Positions 34,420-42,288 of a DNA stretch of 46,261 bases are shown here, one piece after another. Origin of the DNA: an uncultured Lachnospiraceae bacterium (GTDB lineage Bacteria; Bacillota; Clostridia; Lachnospirales; Lachnospiraceae). Under the pieces are notes generated by a model. The model was given only the letters and a program-made list of their open reading frames with translations. It did not search any database and had not been told where the DNA came from. The DNA lies in assembly GCA_904395885.1 (NCBI GenBank), contig CAJFOF010000055.1:1-46261 (forward strand), read 5' to 3'. The position numbers and the translations under genes were made by a program. The stretch's first letter is position 1. Each line of letters opens with the position of its first letter.

Positions 34420-36927
34420 TTACATTGTCAGATCTGCCCCAAATGCAGATACCGCCTGTCCTGCGCTCGATGTCATTAATTCCAGAAGCTCAAACACTGC
34501 CTTTCTAAGCTGCTCTGTATTTTTAGAATCCATGGCCAGATAAGCCTGTGATTTCCAGTATTCCGCCTTCTGAGCATTGGTATAGCTGGTTTCCGGCTTG
34601 CTGAGCACTATCGTGAAGAAGGCTTTCAGCCAATTATAGTTGCTTGTCATTGCCTGGAATCCCAGATTGCTCATCTTATTGGCGACAAAAGATTTCTCCT
34701 CAGCTGTCTCTGCTGCCTGATAGGATTCCTCCAGCTCTGTCCATGCCGCTTTCGCTTCCTCACTGCCATAGCTTTCAACCTGTTCCCGCGCCTGTTTAAC
34801 GGTATCGTCGTTTTTCGAATTATTTTTCCGCTGTTTGTATCTGCGCTCCTCCTGGATAATTCTGGACTCGACATTGTAAAATCTCTGAATAAACTCATTT
34901 ACCGCCGCCTCATCTGAGTCCACCTTGCCGCAGACGCCGTCATAGCTGCTTTTAATCTGCTGAAGCTCCGCTTCCAAACCGGAAACATCAATCCCCTGAT
35001 TTTTTAGCTGCTGAAGGCTGACTTCCGACTGCTGGATTTTTGTGTCAATGGCTTCCATCCTCTCTTCCAGATCCACCCTGGCCTCAGCCCGGAGTGTCTC
35101 CTCCGGAATAATAAAGTCAAAATCAGGAATATAGCCGCTGACACGGATATTGCGGTTTTCATCTGCAATGATGGTCAACTCCACCTCTGTGCCCTTTGGA
35201 ATCATCCGCTCCATAGCCAACGACTGCACCGTAATAGCGCCTGCCGGGAAATTTGCTTCTGGGTTCTGAGTATTTTCCCCTTCCCAGATTTTGATCGTAA
35301 TGCAGTCGTCCTTCATGGGGTCAATATCTCTGGATAGTTTAAATGTCCTTTCATCCTGGGCTGGCAAAGGAGAATTCTTCCTGATTACAGGGTACAAAAC
35401 ATCGTATCCGGTCTTCGGATCCCGGATCTGAACGCCGATAGACATTGTCGCCGGAGGCGCCGACATTTTCAGAACCGTCTCATTGTGCTTAATCTCAAAA
35501 TATGGGTTTTCCACTGTAATTTCCGTTCCGCTCGGATCGCAGGCTGAAACTCTGCAGTAATTCAGGACTCCCTTCTGAAGCAGGATATCCACGTCGAAAA
35601 TCCCTGTATTCTGATCCAGCAGATCTATCCAGCCGCTTGTCCAGCATACGCCTGAAAAGTTGGGCGTCACAGCGCTGTCGATCTTGACTCTGGCAGCGCC
35701 GGCATCTTTTATATTAACCACCTTGCCAATCACGTTAACCATCTCTTCTGATGAGACTGGGTCATAGGTCAGGCTGATCACCGCATGGCCTGTACCAGAT
35801 GGCTGAATCTCTTCTTCCACATCGATTGCGCTGGCGGCGGCATAAATTGCTGCTCCAGCAGCCACCACTGTCATTGGGTTCAGGGAGCTGTCCAATTCAA
35901 CGCCAAAAGCCTCTTCCAGTCTCCTCCTCACCAGCGGAATAAATGTGCTGCCGCCGACCAGAAGAATTTTGTCAAGCTGGTCATCACGAATATTGGCCCC
36001 AGCAAGAGCCTTTTTTGCAATAGAAATGCTTCGCTCGACAGTGTCAGAAATTATGGATTCCAGTTCTTGTCTTGTAATTTCGCATTCAAATTCGATTGGT
36101 TCCCCGTCGTCATCATCCATGTCAAAAATTTCTAAAATAGAAGACTCTTTATTTGACAGCTCTATTTTACAGTTTTCACAGTCCAGCTGAACTTTCCGGG
36201 CAAGGGATTTGCCGCTGCTGGTGCTCTCATCAAACAGTCGGTCCACATGGTAGCCTGCTTCCCTCAGCTTTTTCAAAACCACCTGCCGAAACAGGAGACG
36301 GTCAATATCGCTTCCGCCAAAATAATTGTCCCCCTCGCTGTTTTCAACAGTCAAGCGGTTATCCAGCGTAGAGATAATGGCCACATCCAATGTCCCCCCG
36401 CCGTAGTCAAATACCATCCAGTGTTTATCTTTTGCATCTGGCTTAGCCCCGTAAGCTACGGCTGCCGCAATCGGCTCCTGCAGCAAAATGATATTTTGAA
36501 AACCAGCCAGACGGCCAGCCTTATTGGTTGCCTCTGACTGAAGAGTTTTAAATGCCGCCGGAACCGTAATGACAACATTCTCGATCGGTCTGTTGAGCCG
36601 CATCTGAGCGTCGTTTCTCAGTCGTTTCAAAATCTCGGAAGACAGCTCTTCCGGCGTTTTCTCCACTCCCGCAGACACAAAAGAAATTTTCTTGTCCAGC
36701 CCCATCTGCCGTTTAAACTGGATAGCCAGATCCTCGACCTTCTGGGAATTGTATGCCCTCTGTCCAATCAGCATACGTCCCTTTCCGTTAATCAGAACCG
36801 CTGACGGCGTAACCGACATCCGGTCTGCCTGGTTCTCGATAATCTCAAAGCCGTGATCATTGTCTGGGATAGCCAGGCAAGAATTGGTCGTTCCCAGATC
36901 GATACCGCAATCATAAAATTTTTGCAT
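34420..36927 (-). CDS. Enlarged Hsp70-family chaperone with an extra domain
   Basis: This 835-residue protein has a complete Hsp70 ATPase domain (1-370): GIDLGTTNS (8-16), VITVPAAF, DYGGGTLDVAII and LLVGGSTFIPLVRRRLEE. Unlike DnaK, the DLPG-type linker is not seen. Instead a mostly beta segment of about 100 residues (382-485) precedes a region resembling the substrate-binding beta domain (490-610, with IGVQIRD, KNSPLP, ITIKIWEGEN and SGYIPDFDF). A long charged helical tail (611-835) follows. It is much longer than DnaK (about 610-640). The gene overlaps the GrpE-like gene by 17 bases and precedes the AAA+ gene, so a dedicated chaperone complex is inferred. Confidence 0.92.
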   Translation of the reverse strand: MQKFYDCGIDLGTTNSCLAIPDNDHGFEIIENQADRMSVTPSAVLINGKGRMLIGQRAYNSQKVEDLAIQFKRQMGLDKKISFVSAGVEKTPEELSSEILKRLRNDAQMRLNRPIENVVITVPAAFKTLQSEATNKAGRLAGFQNIILLQEPIAAAVAYGAKPDAKDKHWMVFDYGGGTLDVAIISTLDNRLTVENSEGDNYFGGSDIDRLLFRQVVLKKLREAGYHVDRLFDESTSSGKSLARKVQLDCENCKIELSNKESSILEIFDMDDDDGEPIEFECEITRQELESIISDTVERSISIAKKALAGANIRDDQLDKILLVGGSTFIPLVRRRLEEAFGVELDSSLNPMTVVAAGAAIYAAASAIDVEEEIQPSGTGHAVISLTYDPVSSEEMVNVIGKVVNIKDAGAARVKIDSAVTPNFSGVCWTSGWIDLLDQNTGIFDVDILLQKGVLNYCRVSACDPSGTEITVENPYFEIKHNETVLKMSAPPATMSIGVQIRDPKTGYDVLYPVIRKNSPLPAQDERTFKLSRDIDPMKDDCITIKIWEGENTQNPEANFPAGAITVQSLAMERMIPKGTEVELTIIADENRNIRVSGYIPDFDFIIPEETLRAEARVDLEERMEAIDTKIQQSEVSLQQLKNQGIDVSGLEAELQQIKSSYDGVCGKVDSDEAAVNEFIQRFYNVESRIIQEERRYKQRKNNSKNDDTVKQAREQVESYGSEEAKAAWTELEESYQAAETAEEKSFVANKMSNLGFQAMTSNYNWLKAFFTIVLSKPETSYTNAQKAEYWKSQAYLAMDSKNTEQLRKAVFELLELMTSSAGQAVSAFGADLTM

Positions 36928-37336
36928 ACTCCATTATCCTCTCTATCTTGTCTTCCCCTATGGCGCTCTCCTCAGCTTCCGCCTTCTTCTCCGGGCGTGC
37001 AGCGCTGTCTTGGTGATCCTTTGTTCCGATAATAACTCTGGCGTACTGAATCAGCTTCCCGTCCTGGTAAATGTAGGGAGCCAGGGTCTCTGTTATGATC
37101 AGCTCCTCCTCATGCGCGTCCTCCGCCTCATTGTTCACTACTTCCACAGCCAGCCCCGGATCGAATTTTGCCCCTGTCGGATCCTTTATTTCAACGCCGG
37201 AGTCGGCGATATATTTTTTTATACTTCTCAAAGCACTTTTAGCTGCCATCTTCCGGTCAGTGTTTAGCTGGTTCAGCCATCTTTCCAGCCGCCATGCCGC
37301 TGTCGCCAATTCTTTTATATCCGCTTTTTCTGTCAT
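36911..37336 (-). CDS. Minimal GrpE-like nucleotide exchange factor candidate
   Basis: This 141-residue protein has a helical start (about 1-50). After it comes KYIADSGVEIKDPTGAKFDP and a beta segment ending ETLAPYIYQDGKLIQYARVIIG. The order Gly-Val-x-x-I-x-Asp-Pro-x-Gly-x-x-Phe-Asp-Pro, then a terminal RVI-type strand, parallels the GrpE C-terminal beta wing (FDPxxHEAV ... LRPAxVxV). The long GrpE coiled coil is missing. This is an inferred relationship rather than a clear family match. Its 17-base overlap with the Hsp70 gene strongly supports a cofactor role. GGAGGG precedes the ATG, 15 bases after the J-like gene stop. Confidence 0.6.
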   Translation of the reverse strand: MTEKADIKELATAAWRLERWLNQLNTDRKMAAKSALRSIKKYIADSGVEIKDPTGAKFDPGLAVEVVNNEAEDAHEEELIITETLAPYIYQDGKLIQYARVIIGTKDHQDSAARPEKKAEAEESAIGEDKIERIMEYAKIL

Positions 37337-37351
37337 ACGTCCCTCCGTCTG

Positions 37352-39628
37352 CTACGATGCTGATTTCACCTTCACGCTGGACTCAATGCCTGAAATCGGT
37401 TCCTCCCCGCTGTCCACTATGACATACCAACGGTTTGAGGACGGTATCCGAATCCGGTATGGAGAATCCGCCGCATATCCTCCCTTATAAGAAAATTCAT
37501 TTCCATTCAGATAATCCTTGTAGCCCTGTGCATTCACCAAATATACATTGGCCGGACTGTTCAGCGTAACCTCCACTACCTGGTTCGTGCCCACCGTCAT
37601 TTGAAATCCCAGATCATGGCAAATATGGTTGGACGCTCTGCGCTTTCTTCTTTCGGCCTGAACCTTGGAGAACACCTCCGCTCTGCGCTGTTCCGCAGAA
37701 GGATGCCCCAGCTTGGCCGCCTCAGCCCACATTTTAAGAGCCTTATCCACATCTTTCCTCACGCCGGTTCCTGAGTAACAGCACTCTGCCAGATTAAAGG
37801 CCCCCTCCGGATTTCCTTTTTCATATGCTTTCTCAAACCAGGATGCCGCCTGTACATCGTTCTGCGGAACGCCCTGTCCTTTTTGATAGCAAATGCCGAT
37901 ACTGTTGGGTGAATACATATTGCCTGCGTCAGCCGCTTTGCGGTACCAGTAAAGAGCCTGGGCATAATCTGCTGTACAGCCTCTTCCGTAATAGTACTCA
38001 TCTCCCTTGATATCCCAGATAGTATGCGGAACACTCCAGTCAATAGATTTTATATTTACGGCTCCAAATGTGTTCTGGATCCGTTTTTTGTCATCCGCGC
38101 TACAGTAGGAATAGCATTTATTGGCAAAGAAAATCGCGTCGGATTTGTCAGCCTGCTTGTTCAGCTCATACATTAGCTGGTAGGTCGTATGGCGGTAGGA
38201 TTCTTTGATCATATCGTACCGGACAGCATCTCCGCGGAAATCCCGCAGAACCAATTCCAGCATTGGTTCTACCGCCCGGCAGTAGGCATCTCCTCTGGAT
38301 CTGATCTCTGCTGCCGCAGTCTCGGAGATAACGTCTTCTGAATCTGCTTCCCTTAAATATGAGAAAACTGACGCCTCTTTATCTGTAAACCAGGAAACCA
38401 GCCGGCTGAGGACATCCCTCTCAAGGCCGCTCAGAAGAGGCTCTCCGCAAGCCTTAATACATTTGTGGAGGCGGAGGACCGCGTCCAGATCGTCCCTCTC
38501 ACACAGCAAAAGAATGGGGGTAAAAATTACATGTTTAAAGTCAGCCAGCAGCTTGGCATTATTCTCATCCTGCAGTTCTTTTTCTGTAAACCGACTGCGG
38601 ATCAGTTCACACCCCGGCTGCCTGCAAATAAAACAGTAAAAGCTCAAAATCCGCTTCCATGTCTCTGAAACCTTAAAGTCAGGGTCACATAAAACGCCAT
38701 ATAGATAATTGGCGAGAAAGAGATCATAGCTTCCCAACTCTTCTCCGTCCCTGGCCAGCTCGATCCGGTACTTTCCGCTCTGCCAAGCAGCGCAGGCATC
38801 TGCGTCTGCAAACCAGAATAGTTTATTGGTCTTATCTTTCAGGGAAGCCACCGCATTCTGCGCCACACTCAGATCACGGGCCGGTCTTTCCAGGCCGGCC
38901 AGATCGAAGGGCGACCGGTAGGCCTCTATTGCTTTCAGCCTGGACAGTTTTTTTAGCTTGTCAAGAGCCGAATTTGCCTCCTCATTTCCGGCCAGGCAGG
39001 AAATCCCCAGTATTCTGTAAGGATTATCCAGGAAACGGGCGGCAGCTTTTTTGGAGATACCATCCGCTGAGATCATCTGCGCCCGCCCATTCCGGCAGGC
39101 TTCTGTCTCGCGGCGAATCCTCTCCTTCTTCTCAGCTTTTTTCCTCTCCAGAGCCGCCTGCTCCTGGCGGGCTTGTTCTTCCCTCCTGCGGTGAATTTCC
39201 TCCTGCCGCTGCTGGTACTCTGCTTCTGTCTTTCTCCTGGACTCTTCGCGGATCCTTTGCTCCCTTTCTTCCTGCGCCCGGCTCTCTTCCTGTTCTCGTC
39301 GGGCACGCTCTTCTTTTTCCAGGCGCTCCGCTCTTATCAAGTCCTGAAATTCTGCCACTTTCTTTAAAAGGCTGTCTTTCTGTCCCGCTTCCAGGATAAA
39401 CTGAGGGCTGCAGGTGTCTCCTTCTCGAAAAACCACGTACGGCTTCTCCGAGGAAAACAGGAATGCCTTGACTTTTACCGTTCCTTGCTCACATGTAACG
39501 TTCTCCCAATTAACCGCCGTCCGGACACCTCCAAATACATACTCGTCGGCAAACAGTGTCAGGATACCTTTCACAGTCTTCCCCTTTTCTATCACCGACG
39601 CCTCCGCCGAGTAATTTCCAAGTACCAC
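37352..39628 (-). CDS. J-like/SEL1-repeat/DUF1883 multidomain protein
   Basis: The 758-residue protein contains four parts. A beta-rich N-terminus (1-95) leads into an Arg/Glu/Gln coiled coil (98-195). Next is a J-domain-like segment (201-275) that starts DNPYRILGIS but has no HPD tripeptide. A helical region is followed by three SEL1-type repeats (about 545-645, ALYWYRKAADAGNMYSPNSI and two more). A C-terminal domain (about 667-750) with VVEVTLNSPANVYLVNAQGY and YKGGYAADSP matches the DUF1883 pattern. The start is GTG, eight bases after AGGAGGT. It lies 15 bases before the GrpE-like gene. It is likely the adaptor or co-chaperone of the Hsp70, although the missing HPD argues against normal ATPase stimulation. 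Confidence 0.82.
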   Translation of the reverse strand: MVLGNYSAEASVIEKGKTVKGILTLFADEYVFGGVRTAVNWENVTCEQGTVKVKAFLFSSEKPYVVFREGDTCSPQFILEAGQKDSLLKKVAEFQDLIRAERLEKEERARREQEESRAQEEREQRIREESRRKTEAEYQQRQEEIHRRREEQARQEQAALERKKAEKKERIRRETEACRNGRAQMISADGISKKAAARFLDNPYRILGISCLAGNEEANSALDKLKKLSRLKAIEAYRSPFDLAGLERPARDLSVAQNAVASLKDKTNKLFWFADADACAAWQSGKYRIELARDGEELGSYDLFLANYLYGVLCDPDFKVSETWKRILSFYCFICRQPGCELIRSRFTEKELQDENNAKLLADFKHVIFTPILLLCERDDLDAVLRLHKCIKACGEPLLSGLERDVLSRLVSWFTDKEASVFSYLREADSEDVISETAAAEIRSRGDAYCRAVEPMLELVLRDFRGDAVRYDMIKESYRHTTYQLMYELNKQADKSDAIFFANKCYSYCSADDKKRIQNTFGAVNIKSIDWSVPHTIWDIKGDEYYYGRGCTADYAQALYWYRKAADAGNMYSPNSIGICYQKGQGVPQNDVQAASWFEKAYEKGNPEGAFNLAECCYSGTGVRKDVDKALKMWAEAAKLGHPSAEQRRAEVFSKVQAERRKRRASNHICHDLGFQMTVGTNQVVEVTLNSPANVYLVNAQGYKDYLNGNEFSYKGGYAADSPYRIRIPSSNRWYVIVDSGEEPISGIESSVKVKSAS

Positions 39629-39698
39629 GGCGACTCACCTCCTCGTCTCTGCTTATCCCCACAGACAGAATCTGTCTATGTCCTGGCTGTTTCGGCTG

Positions 39699-41216
39699 TT
39701 ATTCGGGGTCTTTGGCAAATTCTGCTTCAATAGCGGCAATTCTCTTAGCTGCGGCTTCCATCTGCCCATTTATCTCCTCTTTCCTGGCCTTCAATGGAGC
39801 AAGTTTCTTTTCAACTTCTGCGTCCCTGGCCTTTTTTTCTTCCTCAATCTTGTCGCCAAGAGCAGAGATCCTCCCTTCCAGCGAGGCGATTTCTTCTCCG
39901 ATCTGCTTTTTTTCTTTTCCGGCAAAAATCCCCAGATGAGTCCGGCGAACCCGCAGCTCGCCGATCTGTTCCCGGATCCTGTCCTCTTCCTCCTCTGACG
40001 GCGTCTTAACCTCTTTCCCTTTTTCGGCAGCGGCAATCTCCTGCTCCAGCTTTTCCAGCTCTGAAGCCAGCCGGTCTTTTTTAGAAGTCAGCTCCCCCTT
40101 TTCCGCTTCCAGCGCGTTTTTCTCTTCTGGATGGGCTGCCCAATAGGCCTCGATCCTCTGGCGCTTTTCTTCCTCCGCCTTCTTGGCCTCCGCTTTCTTC
40201 TTTTCCGCCAGCGCAGCCTCCATCTCTGCGGCTTTTGTCGTGCAGTCTGCCGCTTCTTTCATTCTGATGGATACTGCCGAATCGCTCAGCACATATTCCT
40301 TTACCCAGTCATATCGGCTTGCATAGGAATTCCACTCCCTCGTATAGGAGCAAACTCCCAGATCCATAGGTTCTTTCAGGGCAATGCTGAGGTTTTTATA
40401 CCTCTGGATATCCTCCTCCTCGTCCTCGTCGCTGGCGTTGATCGCCTCCCGGAAAAGCTGGCAGATGTTGCCGTTCCATCCCAAGTATGTATCAAAGTCT
40501 TTTTTACTTGGATGTTCTACTCCCTTCCACGCCTGCCGCGTCATCTGCAGGGCAGCCACCCCTGCCTGGTTCATCATAGTGGCGATCTCTTCCTGATACC
40601 CCTTGGGCATTCCTACCGCATTTCCGTGCTGCAGCAGCACCAGCAATGAGGACAGCATCACCTTTCGGTCACTGGTAAAGCCATTTAATTCTGCAGTGTC
40701 CGGATTGCTGGAAAATCTTTGCTTACGAAGAGATATCAGAGCCAGCCCCAGTTTTTTCAGTTCCTCAACCGCCTGATTTTTTATCTCTTCCTTCTCTTCC
40801 TCCGGCGCAAAGTCGATGGCCTTGCAGAAGGAATGGGAGGCCTCCTCGATTCTCAGATTGTCGATCTTGGACTGCCATCCCACGGCTTTCCCTTTCAGAT
40901 CCCATGCCTTGTAGCACATAGCGTCCAGCTCGATAGCCCGGTTGCAGTAATTTTCTGCCTCCCCATAATTCTGGGCTTCATAGGCCGTGGTAGCCAGCAC
41001 GAGGATATTGTCAATCTGGGCTTGATTCGGGTTCCCTGCAGGCACACTGACGGGAGCCGGCGCCCCTGCTGCCGGAGCCGCCTCCCCTTCTACTTCCCGC
41101 ATCATACTCTTTGCCTCTTCCGCAGAGTATTTCGTTCCGCATCCCTGGCATACAAAAAATCCCCCTTCTTTGACAAATTCAGTGCTGTCACACAGCTCGC
41201 ATACAATCTTTTTCAT
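39699..41216 (-). CDS. Zinc-ribbon, TPR and coiled-coil protein
   Basis: The 505-residue protein starts MKKIVCELCDSTEFVKEGGF. Cys6, Cys9, Cys23 and Cys26 form a zinc ribbon, followed by an Ala/Pro linker. TPR-like helical pairs follow (about 70-160, ATTAYEAQNYGEAENYCNRA). The last third is a long charged coiled coil (about 320-505). GGGAGGG precedes the ATG; an upstream ATG at 41225 lacks spacing. First gene of the five-gene unit, 70 bases ahead of the J-like gene. No catalytic motif is seen. Similar zinc-ribbon/TPR proteins often accompany chaperone or AAA+ genes, but I cannot assign a function. Confidence 0.82.
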   Translation of the reverse strand: MKKIVCELCDSTEFVKEGGFFVCQGCGTKYSAEEAKSMMREVEGEAAPAAGAPAPVSVPAGNPNQAQIDNILVLATTAYEAQNYGEAENYCNRAIELDAMCYKAWDLKGKAVGWQSKIDNLRIEEASHSFCKAIDFAPEEEKEEIKNQAVEELKKLGLALISLRKQRFSSNPDTAELNGFTSDRKVMLSSLLVLLQHGNAVGMPKGYQEEIATMMNQAGVAALQMTRQAWKGVEHPSKKDFDTYLGWNGNICQLFREAINASDEDEEEDIQRYKNLSIALKEPMDLGVCSYTREWNSYASRYDWVKEYVLSDSAVSIRMKEAADCTTKAAEMEAALAEKKKAEAKKAEEEKRQRIEAYWAAHPEEKNALEAEKGELTSKKDRLASELEKLEQEIAAAEKGKEVKTPSEEEEDRIREQIGELRVRRTHLGIFAGKEKKQIGEEIASLEGRISALGDKIEEEKKARDAEVEKKLAPLKARKEEINGQMEAAAKRIAAIEAEFAKDPE

Positions 41217-41257
41217 TGTAAGCACCCTCCCATTACTTGACTTTTTTGTAAAAAATA

Positions 41258-41395
41258 GTACTTTTTTGCAGATCTACATTCCACCTACATTCCTTTTTAG
41301 CTTACCACGAAGCAGGGCCTTTTTCAATCAAAAAAGCAGAAAATCTCGTGCTTTGTCAGGCAATCCCAATTATCAAAAAAGTACACATTTTTGCA
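41258..41395. promoter_or_regulatory. Repeated A/T-tract elements upstream of the chaperone operon
   Basis: Two similar plus-strand segments lie between the resolvase end and the operon start. One is AATAGTACTTTTTTGCAGAT (about 41257-41276) and the other is CAAAAAAGTACACATTTTTG followed by CATCTG (about 41374-41399). Both centre on GTAC flanked by A and T tracts and end in TTTTTGCA. They are spaced about 115 bases apart. They could be repeated binding sites for a regulator, or intrinsically bent DNA. Confidence 0.35.
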
Positions 41396-41404
41396 TCTGC
41401 CATC

Positions 41405-42013
41405 TCAAAACAAATCAGTCTTTTCATATATTCCTGCTTTATAGCGGAATGTCGAAAGTGACATCCCACATTCCTGCGCGGCTGCTGTGCCGGTCATTGT
41501 ACCATTTTTCCACTGCTGATAAGCACTGCAAAAGTTTTCCGGCAGCGGCTTCGGCGGTCTGCCGAAACGGACACCCCTGGCCTTTGCCGCTGCAATTCCC
41601 TCCGCCTGGCGCCTGCGAATATCGCTGCGCTCATTTTCCGCCACAAAAGACAGCACCTGCAGCACAATATCGCTTAAAAATGTCCCCATCAGGTCCTTGC
41701 CACGGCGGGTATCTAAAATCGGCATGTCCAACACTACAATATCAACTTTCTTTTCTCTGGTCAGTATTCGCCACTGTTCCAAAATTTCTGAATAGTTGCG
41801 TCCAAGGCGATCAATGCTTTTAATATAAAGCAGATCGTTTTGTCTCAGTCGTCTGACCAATCTGTTGTACTGGGGACGCTTAAAATCTTTTCCCGATTGC
41901 TTGTCCATGTAAATATTTTTCTTCGGAATCGATAGTGCCTGCAGCGCGATTAGCTGCCTGTCCTCATTCTGCTCTCTAGTACTGACACGAACATAACCAT
42001 AACACTTTCCCAT
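41405..42013 (-). CDS. Solitary serine recombinase (resolvase/invertase type)
   Basis: This 202-residue protein is a small serine recombinase. The catalytic Ser11 lies in YGYVRVSTREQNEDRQ. It has the SIDRLGRNYSEILEQW segment with conserved Arg residues and the long E helix (SFVAENERSDIRRRQAEGIAAAKARGV). A C-terminal helix-turn-helix (MTGTAAAQECGMSLSTFRYK) completes it. Such proteins cut and rejoin DNA at short inverted sites, resolving cointegrates or inverting segments. No transposase, terminal repeats or invertible segment is visible, so it appears solitary. Motif copy 4 lies 25 bases upstream of the ATG, in the place where resolvases often autoregulate at res. Confidence 0.92.
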   Translation of the reverse strand: MGKCYGYVRVSTREQNEDRQLIALQALSIPKKNIYMDKQSGKDFKRPQYNRLVRRLRQNDLLYIKSIDRLGRNYSEILEQWRILTREKKVDIVVLDMPILDTRRGKDLMGTFLSDIVLQVLSFVAENERSDIRRRQAEGIAAAKARGVRFGRPPKPLPENFCSAYQQWKNGTMTGTAAAQECGMSLSTFRYKAGIYEKTDLF

Positions 42014-42037
42014 TGCACATCCCTCTCTTTTGTCTGT

Positions 42038-42061
42038 ATTGTCCCTTGTACACTGACGCTA
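42038..42061 (-). repeat. Dispersed motif copy 4, upstream of the resolvase
   Basis: On the minus strand it reads TAGCG then TCAGTGTACAAGGGACAA. The outer GTC...GAC are inverted around TGTACA. Its place just before the resolvase start makes it the best candidate for a recombinase or autoregulation site. Confidence 0.75.
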
Positions 42062-42137
42062 GCCTAAAACCATTTTCAAATGCAGCCAAATCTTTAGAAC
42101 AATGTATTTCTTAAGTGAAACTCGCGCGCTGAATGCT

Positions 42138-42160
42138 GATTGCTTACGCGATCACCGAAA
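42138..42160 (-). repeat. Copy 2 of the TTTCGGTGATCGCGT repeat
   Basis: On the minus strand TTTCGGTGATCGCGT is followed by AAGCAATC, compared with TAGCGATC in copy 1 at 23937-23959. It is intergenic, between aroK and the resolvase. Here the hairpin is weakened by the changes. Confidence 0.5.
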
Positions 42161-42186
42161 GTATTCGCAACCCGAGCGTTCTCAGT

Positions 42187-42228
42187 AATAAAAAAATAAG
42201 AGCCAGGCTTTAAAAGGCCCAGCTCTTA
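42187..42228 (-). terminator. Terminator after the shikimate kinase gene
   Basis: On the minus strand AAGAGCTGGGCC pairs with AGCCTGGCTCTT across a TTTTAA loop and ATTTTTTTATT follows. It is a strong intrinsic terminator located about 60 bases after the aroK stop. Confidence 0.85.
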
Positions 42229-42288
42229 ACAATATATGCAGCCAATTTCAATATGGCAGAAAACCTTCACTCTATTTTCCCCTGTATA

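Noticed and set aside
32946..41216. Chaperone island as a canonical dnaK-grpE-dnaJ operon
   Set aside because: Component lengths, the missing HPD, the missing GrpE coiled coil and the AAA+ partner do not fit; hrcA is also absent.
32946..41216. Chaperone island declared an anti-phage defence system
   Set aside because: The adjacent resolvase and the DUF1883 domain are suggestive only. No toxin or nuclease effector is visible, so this stays a hypothesis.
41405..42061. Resolvase as part of a transposon or integrative element
   Set aside because: No transposase, relaxase, terminal inverted repeats or integrase partner is visible nearby, and the flanks are housekeeping genes.
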